Notes under the pieces: model-generated
What the model was told of the DNA's origin: nothing
Seen by the model: only the letters and a program-made list of their open reading frames with translations
Database searches by the model: none
Translations under genes and position numbers: made by a program
DNA from: Candidatus Hydrogenedentota bacterium
GTDB lineage: Bacteria; Hydrogenedentota; Hydrogenedentia; Hydrogenedentales; SLHB01
Direction of reading: 5' to 3'
Assembly (NCBI GenBank): GCA_003557825.1
Contig: PWNM01000127.1
Location: forward strand, 1-5,390
Length of the DNA stretch: 5,390 nucleotides
Shown: positions 1 to 5,390 of the stretch, piece by piece
How positions within the stretch are numbered: the stretch's first letter is position 1
Layout: every line of letters starts with the position of its first letter

Positions 1-2307
1 CAACACAAAGAGCGCCGTTAGCGAAATGGTCTTGACATAGGACTCCGGTTCGAGATGGAAGGGCAAGCGGAGCATGTCCATCTCCACAGTGTCGACGATC
101 AACTGACAGAGCCAGCGTCCGAGGGGAATGCCCAGAAGAAGCCCCACAGCAGACAAGAGGACATTTTCGCGATAGAGGATACGGGCAATCTCCTTCTTGG
201 TGAACCCCATTACCCGCAAAGAGGCCAATTCTCGTTGTCGCTCCACCAACGAGATGATGGTTGTGTTATAGATAATGGCAAACGCGATGATGCCGCCGAA
301 CAGGCTGATGGTGGTTGCCATGATTGCCATGGCGTCGGCAAGAACTTCCTGCAAGCTTGCATAGGCATCAACCGATAACTCCACTGCGGCCACTATGGGG
401 ACATCCTTGAGATAGCGCACCAGATCCGATGAAGTATCGGGATGCATCTCCAGCAATGCTACGTTCATCGCAAAAGGTTCGTCCAGAAATCGGCTAAGGG
501 CGCCAATCTCCATATAAGCTGCCGAACCCAGGTATTGTTGGACCACCTTGCGGACTTGAACATCCCGTTCACGGGTGATTTTCCCCATGAGCGGCTTGAT
601 GCGAAGGGAATCGCCGGGACGTACGCCAAGCTCATCAGCCAATGCCTCTGCCAAAATCAAGCCGGGTCCCCGAATCTCAACGGGACGTTCATTCACGTCC
701 AGCAACCGTGTCATTCGAGCGTCTGACGGTACGCCGATTATGCCCGTATCTACATGCCGCCATCCATTCCGGAGTTCAAATGGATATTGCAGCAGTGGCT
801 CGGCGCGCCGCACACCTGTCATCCGGGCCATGTCGTAGAGTGCGCCCCGGCCTCGCTCCGTGATGAAGTGAACCCGCACATCCTCCCGCTGGATTTGGGT
901 AAACTGTAAATCCACCATATAGGTAACCGAATCCATCTGGTGAAATCCTACGAGCAATATGGCCGCCGCGATCATAACGCCAGCCACATTGAAGGCCGCT
1001 CGGAATCGGTTGCGGCCGATGTTGCGCACGATCATCTTACTTGTGAATCCAAGCCGCGTCCAGAGAAACGCCCACCCCTCAATAAATGTGCGATGACCGT
1101 GTCTGGGCGCTTCAGGTCGCATGGCCTCCGCCGGTTGAGTTCGTGCGGCCTGCCGTGCTGCTGAAAGCGCTCCTGCCGATGCGAAAACCGCCGTGAGCAG
1201 CGTAATCGTGAGGTAGACTTTGGGGTAGAACTGCACTTCAAGGATGGGGAAATGGTAGAACTGCACATAGAGATCGAGAAAGATCAACGATAGCCAATGC
1301 CCCAGCACCATGCCGAGAAGGCATCCCGCTATGCTCACAATAAGCGCGAATTTGATGTAATACCACCCGATGGCCATATTGGAATATCCAAACGCCTTGA
1401 GTAAACCGATTTCAGTGCGTTCCTGGCGCACCATTCGATTGAGCAGAACCATAAGAACCGATGCCGCTATGGCCAAAAATAGCACGGCAATCATGGCGAA
1501 AACCGCGTCTCGCATCTCGATTTGGTCTGTCACGAACCGATGGGAAAGCTGGTCCTCCTGCTTCACTGTGGAGAACACGCCATAGGGATCAAGAACCTGC
1601 TCTGTTCGGTCCAGGATGGCGTCCAGCTCCGCTGGGTCGTCCACCGTGCCCGTAAAATCGTTGTATGCGCCGGTCATGTCGAGGGCCATTTCGGCGAACG
1701 GTTCGGGTACCCACAGAATACCGAATCGCTCGGCATCGGGTACCAAGTCCTGTGCGCTACGGACCAGATAGATGTATTCCGGCGAGTGGCCGTAGCCCAT
1801 GACGCGCAACGAATACCGGCGACCATCAATGGTCACCTGTACCCGATCACCGATGGCAATATCGTTGTGTTGGGCGAATTCAGCGCTGATAATCGCTTGT
1901 TCCCGCACTCCTTCGTCAAAATACCGTCCTTCGGCAAGATGCACGTCATTCAGAACAGGCCGCCGCCGTTCGGGCATCGAAACCATACGGACATTCCGCG
2001 GTTCATCTATCCCTGGTAGGTCCACCAGCGCATCCTTAACGATGCGGCCCCGTACTTCCCGAACTCCGGTGATATCTTCGAGTCGGAATGCGGCGCTATT
2101 AGGAGCTCGCTCAAGGGAGATGAAAAAATCAGCGAACCGATATTCATCATAATAGGCATCGCGGGAAAGCAGTAGATTCTGGTGGGCCGAGGTCCCGGTG
2201 ATATAGCTTGCCGCGCCCAGGAAAACGACTGCGACAATAGCCAAGGCCTGCCCCCACATGCCAATGATGCGACGAACCAGCCGTTTGTTCAGCGCGCCCC
2301 CTACCAT
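1..2307 (-). CDS. ABC transporter permease with two FtsX domains (partial, 3' end beyond the left edge)
   Basis: This is the membrane subunit of a MacB/LolCDE-like (type VII) ABC transporter. The frame is open for 769 codons from the ATG at 2307 to base 1 with no stop, so the C-terminus lies outside the window, probably within a few tens of residues because the frame ends in the last expected membrane helix. Visible order: TM1 about 18-36; extracytoplasmic MacB-PCD-like domain about 37-262; TM2 about 268-290; cytoplasmic motif ERTEIGLLKAFGYS at 296-309; TM3 and TM4 about 312-388; linker with PAEAMRPEAP at 392-401; TM5 about 438-456; second extracytoplasmic domain about 457-650; TM6 about 655-685; second motif RQRELASLRVMGFTKKEIAR at 690-709; TM7 about 712-735; start of TM8 about 758. 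The repeated 4-TM layout looks like two LolC/LolE-type halves fused. There is no Shine-Dalgarno before the ATG, which overlaps the ATPase stop, suggesting translational coupling. The substrate is unknown; helix limits are estimated by eye. Confidence 0.93.
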   Translation of the reverse strand, partial: MVGGALNKRLVRRIIGMWGQALAIVAVVFLGAASYITGTSAHQNLLLSRDAYYDEYRFADFFISLERAPNSAAFRLEDITGVREVRGRIVKDALVDLPGIDEPRNVRMVSMPERRRPVLNDVHLAEGRYFDEGVREQAIISAEFAQHNDIAIGDRVQVTIDGRRYSLRVMGYGHSPEYIYLVRSAQDLVPDAERFGILWVPEPFAEMALDMTGAYNDFTGTVDDPAELDAILDRTEQVLDPYGVFSTVKQEDQLSHRFVTDQIEMRDAVFAMIAVLFLAIAASVLMVLLNRMVRQERTEIGLLKAFGYSNMAIGWYYIKFALIVSIAGCLLGMVLGHWLSLIFLDLYVQFYHFPILEVQFYPKVYLTITLLTAVFASAGALSAARQAARTQPAEAMRPEAPRHGHRTFIEGWAFLWTRLGFTSKMIVRNIGRNRFRAAFNVAGVMIAAAILLVGFHQMDSVTYMVDLQFTQIQREDVRVHFITERGRGALYDMARMTGVRRAEPLLQYPFELRNGWRHVDTGIIGVPSDARMTRLLDVNERPVEIRGPGLILAEALADELGVRPGDSLRIKPLMGKITRERDVQVRKVVQQYLGSAAYMEIGALSRFLDEPFAMNVALLEMHPDTSSDLVRYLKDVPIVAAVELSVDAYASLQEVLADAMAIMATTISLFGGIIAFAIIYNTTIISLVERQRELASLRVMGFTKKEIARILYRENVLLSAVGLLLGIPLGRWLCQLIVDTVEMDMLRLPFHLEPESYVKTISLTALFVL

Positions 2308-3038
2308 TCGAGATCATCAGCTTTTTTCCGCGTCTCGTTTGCATAAATGTCGCGGATGGTTCCGTCCACCATTTGAATCACCCGATGGGCCATGTCGGCG
2401 ATAACGGCATTATGGGTGATGATGACAACCGTCGCTTCGGTTTTTTCGTTGACCTCATTCAGCACGCTCAGCACAAGTTTCCCCGTGGCAACGTCCAGTG
2501 CCCCTGTCGGTTCGTCGCAGAGCAGTACATCGGGCCGCTTGGCCAAGGCTCGGGCAATGGCGATCCGCTGTTGTTCACCGCCGGAAAGCTGGGAAGGAAA
2601 ATGGTCGCGCCGATCCTCCAGATGGACCAACCGCAACATCTCGATAGCGGGATGGGGGTCTCGGGCGATCTCCGTAGCCATCTCGACGTTCTCCTCCGCC
2701 GTCAGGTTGGGCATCAGATTGTAAAACTGGAAGACGAACCCGATATGGTGGCGGCGAAACCGTGTCAACTGCCCTTCCGAAAAGGTGCTTAGATCGTCAT
2801 CACGAAAATAGACGTGTCCCGAAGTGGGCGTGTCAATGCCGCCCATAATGTTCATGAGGGTGCTCTTCCCCGACCCGCTCTGCCCAAGAATGACCAGAAA
2901 CTCCCCTTCCTTCACATCCAATGATGCATCTCGTAACGCCGTAACCGTCACCTCGCCCATGACATATTCCTTGCGAAGGTGCTCGACGCGGAAGACGAAG
3001 GCGTTCCCATTGGTGCTCTCGGGGGTTGTCGCTGGCAT
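2301..3038 (-). CDS. ABC transporter ATP-binding protein, MacB/LolD/FtsE-like
   Basis: This cytoplasmic ATPase powers the FtsX-type permease encoded directly downstream. The 245 residues match the usual 220-250 of this family. All nucleotide-binding motifs are present: Walker A GQSGSGKST at 52-60, Q-loop Gln104 in FVFQFYNLMP, signature LSGGEQQ at 151-157, Walker B VLLCDEPTG at 171-179 with catalytic Glu176, D-loop ALD at 180-182, and H-loop His209 in ITHN. The LSGGEQQRIAIARAL run and the FQFYNLMPNLTAEEN segment are typical of the LolD/MacB branch. Residues 1-16 are a variable, Ser/Thr/Pro-rich leader before the conserved fold, and the last 12 or so residues form a charged tail. The ATG at 3038 is supported by an upstream purine-rich ribosome binding site. 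The stop codon overlaps the permease start by 7 bp. An exact role (lipoprotein release, drug or peptide export) cannot be assigned from sequence. A functional ATPase is near certain; the substrate is not known. Confidence 0.97.
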   Translation of the reverse strand: MPATTPESTNGNAFVFRVEHLRKEYVMGEVTVTALRDASLDVKEGEFLVILGQSGSGKSTLMNIMGGIDTPTSGHVYFRDDDLSTFSEGQLTRFRRHHIGFVFQFYNLMPNLTAEENVEMATEIARDPHPAIEMLRLVHLEDRRDHFPSQLSGGEQQRIAIARALAKRPDVLLCDEPTGALDVATGKLVLSVLNEVNEKTEATVVIITHNAVIADMAHRVIQMVDGTIRDIYANETRKKADDLEW

Positions 3039-3051
3039 CGGTCGATCCTGT

Positions 3052-3057
3052 CCTCCT
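3052..3057 (-). promoter_or_regulatory. Ribosome binding site of the ABC ATPase gene
   Basis: On the minus strand AGGAGG lies 13 nt before the ATG at 3038, and a second weaker AGGA (3046-3049) lies 7 nt before it. The closer copy has the usual spacing, and the two may act as alternatives. Together they support the ATG at 3038 as the start. Confidence 0.6.
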
Positions 3058-3148
3058 GTTCGTCCAGATCATGTTCGTTGTGGGCGGCTTGATATCGATG
3101 GCGCCTCATTTGGATCGACGCCCTGGCGATTATTGGACATAATACCGC

Positions 3149-3170
3149 CGCTTTAGTACCGAATAAAGCG
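3149..3170. other. Stem-loop in the gap between the creatininase-family gene and the ABC ATPase gene
   Basis: A perfect 7-bp inverted repeat, CGCTTTA and TAAAGCG, flanks an 8-base loop. Read on the minus strand, it starts 27 nt after the stop codon of the creatininase-family gene, where a transcript end could fall. No T-run follows on either strand, so it is not a standard intrinsic terminator. It could be a weak terminator, an RNA-stabilising hairpin, or chance. The rest of the 159-bp gap (3039-3197) shows only the ribosome binding site described separately and no convincing promoter. Confidence 0.35.
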
Positions 3171-3197
3171 TGGTCTCAGTATGATGTACACGGATGT

Positions 3198-4118
3198 CTA
3201 AGCCGTATTCGGCGGAATGCCACCTGGATAGCCATCGGTGGCGATATTATGTTGCCAAATCGAGTCTGCCGGTACAGGTTGCTGGCCCTCCCAAATCGGC
3301 TGGTAGGTCCATAAGTCGTGTTGGATCGGCTCAACATCCTCGCTCCAGAACCGTTCGACATCACCGAATGTGGTAAAGGTATGGGCCGGATGTATTCGGT
3401 CGTATTCGGCAAGCAGTTCGGCCGCCTTCGCACCCAAAAAACGGACCTCGTCGGCTACCATACGCTCCCCAGTTCGGCGATCGGCCTCGAGCGCGTCGGG
3501 TCCCATGGCAAATGGAGGCTTGCTCTCAATATCCTTTGGTATGCGGGACATGTCGACGCAGTCGGGTTCGAGTGCCCATAACAACGACGTTTCGACCTTA
3601 CCTGCATGGTCACCGCCGCTGGCATTGTCATGGTCGAACCCTGGTACGTTCGCTTCAAAATCAGGCAATGAAAAGAGTCGTGTCCCCACACGGGGCTGGA
3701 GCAGGCTTACTAGTCGCTGTAAATCCATATAGTTGGGACCGTAATGACCGGTAAGCAAAATGGCGGCATGAAACCCCAAGGCATCTGCGGTCCGTATGTG
3801 GTAACACACATTCCGAAAATGCTGCCAGGGCGGGAGGGAGGTCATCCAGTGACGCTCGATCTGTCCCACATAGACATGGGCCCAGGATGCATAACCGCCC
3901 ACCTCGTGGATATGCCAATAGTCGGGCGGAGCTACAATGCCCCCGTGCTCTTTGGCCGCTTCACAGGCAATTGCATGTGCTTTGAGCGCATCGAGCCCGA
4001 CCGTGTTGTGCGGCCCGTGCGGTTCGCACAGACCATAGGTGAAATAGACAACCGGACATGCCTGAAACGCCGCCTCGAGCTCATCCGGAAACATCCGCTC
4101 CCATCGGACTTCGCGCAT
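3198..4118 (-). CDS. Creatininase-family metal-dependent amidohydrolase, substrate unknown
   Basis: The 306-residue protein has the creatininase-family layout. An N-terminal metal motif CEPHGPHNTVGLD at 31-43 gives probable ligands Glu32, His34 and Asp43. A central TGHYGPN at 123-129 gives His125. A HAGKVETS motif at 171-178 gives His171 and Glu176. Known members are cytoplasmic oligomers that use divalent metals to cleave amide-type bonds in small molecules: creatinine amidohydrolase, the mycofactocin peptidase MftE, and the formamide hydrolases of deazaflavin and riboflavin biosynthesis. No signal peptide or membrane segment is visible. It is longer than the typical 240-260 residues, with an extra C-terminal tail (about 245-306) rich in Trp, Pro and Gln that I do not recognise. 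The ATG at 4118 has a strong ribosome binding site; Met9 has none at a proper distance. Neighbours give no pathway clue, so calling it a creatininase in the enzymatic sense would be unjustified. Confidence 0.88.
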   Translation of the reverse strand: MREVRWERMFPDELEAAFQACPVVYFTYGLCEPHGPHNTVGLDALKAHAIACEAAKEHGGIVAPPDYWHIHEVGGYASWAHVYVGQIERHWMTSLPPWQHFRNVCYHIRTADALGFHAAILLTGHYGPNYMDLQRLVSLLQPRVGTRLFSLPDFEANVPGFDHDNASGGDHAGKVETSLLWALEPDCVDMSRIPKDIESKPPFAMGPDALEADRRTGERMVADEVRFLGAKAAELLAEYDRIHPAHTFTTFGDVERFWSEDVEPIQHDLWTYQPIWEGQQPVPADSIWQHNIATDGYPGGIPPNTA

Positions 4119-4120
4119 GG

Positions 4121-4129
4121 CCTCCTCCC
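4121..4129 (-). promoter_or_regulatory. Ribosome binding site of the creatininase-family gene
   Basis: The minus strand reads GGGAGGAGG directly before the start, ending 2 nt from the ATG at 4118. The GGGAGG register gives a 5-nt spacer, close to normal. It favours the ATG at 4118 over the in-frame Met codon at 4094. The rest of the 124-bp gap up to 4242 shows no convincing promoter, hairpin terminator or small gene. Confidence 0.65.
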
Positions 4130-4242
4130 ATGATTAGCCGTTCCAGCCAACAACCGATTGGTATGACCCACAAACTGCGTCTGGGGTTTCATTGTACTGT
4201 CATTGTCGAACTGTCCTCACAACCAGCGAAAAAAACAACAGG

Positions 4243-5390
4243 CTATCCCTTTACAACCCCGAGGGGCCGAATACGCGCGATGCGACGCCCGATTCCTGCT
4301 CGTTCGATGACCTCGACGACATCATCAACGTTTTTATATGCGTCCGGTCCTTCTTCTGTAATGGTGCGTTTATTCTGTGCCATGATAATAATCCCTTGCC
4401 CCTGCAAACGATCGACCAACTCGGCCGCATTGGTGCGTTTACGGGCTTGGGACCGGCTCATCATACGCCCCGCGCCGTGGCAGATGCTGCCGAATGTATC
4501 GTTCATGGCGCGGTCGGTTCCGGCGCATACATAGGACGCCGTACCCATGTCTCCCGGCACAAGCACCGGCTGACCCACGCTGCGATAGGCTGCGGGTGTT
4601 TCACTTCGGCTGCCGGAAAAGGCTCGCGTTGCCCCTTTCCGATGAACACAGAGCCGTTTGCGCGTACCCTCTACGTCGTGTACCTCGAACTTGGCAATGT
4701 TATGGCACACGTCATACAGCAGTTTGCTGCTCAGTTCACGTTCTGTGATGCCAAGGCTTTCGCACAGAGATCGCCGTGCCAGGGCCGTCATCACCTGCCG
4801 GTTGGCCCAAGCGAAATTCGCCGCCGCCGCCATGGCCGCCAGGTATTGCCGACCTTCGGGCGCATGAACCGGCGCACAGCATAATTGTCGATCGGGGAGC
4901 GAGATGCGGTATTTTGCTGCCGCACGGCGCATGTGGACCAGGGCGTCGTCGCACACCTGATACCCCAGTCCCCGACTCCCGCTATGAATCATTACGGTGA
5001 TGCCTCCGACTGCGAGACCGAAAACCGCCGCCGCATCGTTATCAAACACTTGCTCGACGACCCCTAGCTCGGCGAAGTGATTGCCCGATCCCAACGTGCC
5101 CAACTGGTCTGCTCCCCGGCTCAGTGCTCGGTCCGAGACGGCGCTCCCATCGGCTCCAACCATGCACCCCGATTCCTCAGTTGCTTCGAGGTCTTCTTCC
5201 GTTCCATAGCCTTGGTCCACCGCCCAGCGCGAGCCCTGTTCGAGCACGGCTTTAAGGTCTCCTTTGCCTAGCTTTCGAATCGCTCCGCTCGACCCCACGC
5301 CCGAAGGAATGGCGTGATACAGATCGGTGATGATGGACCGGATGCGATCACGTATGCCGTCAAAGGTCAACTGCGTGGTCATGAGCCGTA
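4243..5390 (-). CDS. rtcB: RtcB-type RNA ligase (3'-phosphate/5'-hydroxyl), N-terminus beyond the right edge
   Basis: RtcB seals RNA with 2',3'-cyclic phosphate or 3'-phosphate ends to 5'-OH ends, using GTP and Mn2+ through a covalent histidine-GMP; in the cell it acts in tRNA splicing or RNA repair. Numbering from the Met codon at 5382: IPSGVGSSG at 25-33; GTLGSGNHFAE at 95-105 with Asn101 and metal ligand His102; HSGSRGLG at 133-140 with metal ligand His133; DVCHN at 224-228 with His227; VHRKGATRA at 246-254; PGDMGTASY at 276-284; CHGAGRMMSR at 301-310 with His302, the expected guanylylated residue; and the typical C-terminus GVVKG. The Met at 5382 is not the real start. Two further codons upstream read Arg-Leu, giving the RLMTTQL context that follows the conserved DINCGVRLL-type segment. 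That segment, with its Asp and Cys metal ligands, and roughly 100 N-terminal residues lie off the window. The inferred full length of about 480 matches the long archaeal/bacterial RtcB type, not the 408-residue E. coli type. Confidence 0.95.
   Translation of the reverse strand, partial: RLMTTQLTFDGIRDRIRSIITDLYHAIPSGVGSSGAIRKLGKGDLKAVLEQGSRWAVDQGYGTEEDLEATEESGCMVGADGSAVSDRALSRGADQLGTLGSGNHFAELGVVEQVFDNDAAAVFGLAVGGITVMIHSGSRGLGYQVCDDALVHMRRAAAKYRISLPDRQLCCAPVHAPEGRQYLAAMAAAANFAWANRQVMTALARRSLCESLGITERELSSKLLYDVCHNIAKFEVHDVEGTRKRLCVHRKGATRAFSGSRSETPAAYRSVGQPVLVPGDMGTASYVCAGTDRAMNDTFGSICHGAGRMMSRSQARKRTNAAELVDRLQGQGIIIMAQNKRTITEEGPDAYKNVDDVVEVIERAGIGRRIARIRPLGVVKG

Noticed and set aside
1522..2019. 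A 165-codon open frame on the plus strand, antisense to the permease.
   Set aside because: It is also codon-aligned opposite a real gene; the permease frame beneath it is continuous with clear domain motifs.
2314..2327. A run of six A on the minus strand near the end of the ATPase gene, which could allow a -1 slip into the permease frame and a fusion protein.
   Set aside because: The run is in the wrong codon phase for a classical X-XXY-YYZ slip site, and the permease frame has a TGA at 2316-2314 before its ATG, so a slip would end translation and not fuse the proteins.
2007..2344. Two short minus-strand frames (2264-2007 and 2344-2147) overlapping the start of the permease, which could suggest a broken gene.
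   Set aside because: They are out-of-frame shadows; the permease frame is intact from the ATG at 2307 through this whole region.
3139..3144. TATTAT on the minus strand as a -10 promoter box for the ABC genes.
   Set aside because: The hexamer 17 nt upstream is TTTATT, a poor -35 match, and there is no extended -10. A promoter in this gap is plausible but not supported by sequence.
4229..4266. A short CCCC/GGGG hairpin at the end of the RtcB gene followed by a T7 run on the minus strand, as an intrinsic terminator.
   Set aside because: The stem lies within the coding region, has only 3-4 GC pairs, and is separated from the T-run (4235-4229) by more than 20 nt, which does not fit a terminator.
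4192..4884. A 230-codon open frame on the plus strand, antisense to the RtcB gene.
   Set aside because: It is codon-aligned opposite the RtcB frame. Stops there would need TTA, CTA or TCA codons in RtcB, which are rare in GC-rich genes, so long shadows are expected. The translation resembles no family I know and the opposing RtcB motifs are unambiguous.

Overview
The window is about 5.4 kb of compact, moderately GC-rich bacterial-type DNA. All four genes lie on the minus strand, so transcription runs from high to low coordinates. AGGAGG-type ribosome binding sites, ATG starts and a short gene overlap point to a bacterium; the long-type RtcB and the creatininase-family protein do not identify the phylum. 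Both ends of the window cut through a gene.

From right to left (5' to 3' on the minus strand): (1) 5390-4243, an RtcB-type RNA ligase lacking its N-terminus, because the frame stays open past the right edge; (2) a 124-bp gap; (3) 4118-3198, a creatininase-family metal-dependent amidohydrolase of unknown substrate; (4) a 159-bp gap holding a 7-bp stem-loop; (5) 3038-2301, an ABC transporter ATPase of the MacB/LolD type; (6) 2307-1, its partner permease with two FtsX domains, which overlaps the ATPase stop codon by 7 bp and is still open at the left edge. I translated the permease codon by codon and found no stop or frameshift over 769 codons.

The ATPase and permease clearly form one unit: overlapping, co-oriented and of matching families. 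Together they should make an inner-membrane complex of the mechanotransmission (type VII) class, which acts on substrates at or outside the membrane. RtcB repairs or splices RNA by joining 2',3'-cyclic-phosphate or 3'-phosphate ends to 5'-OH ends. The sequence shows no functional link between RtcB, the amidohydrolase and the transporter beyond shared orientation; the 124- and 159-bp gaps permit either one long transcript or separate units. I found no tRNA, rRNA, CRISPR, insertion sequence or phage feature, and no gene-free stretch longer than 159 bp. Apart from the two truncations at the window edges, which could mislead annotation, this looks like ordinary chromosomal sequence.
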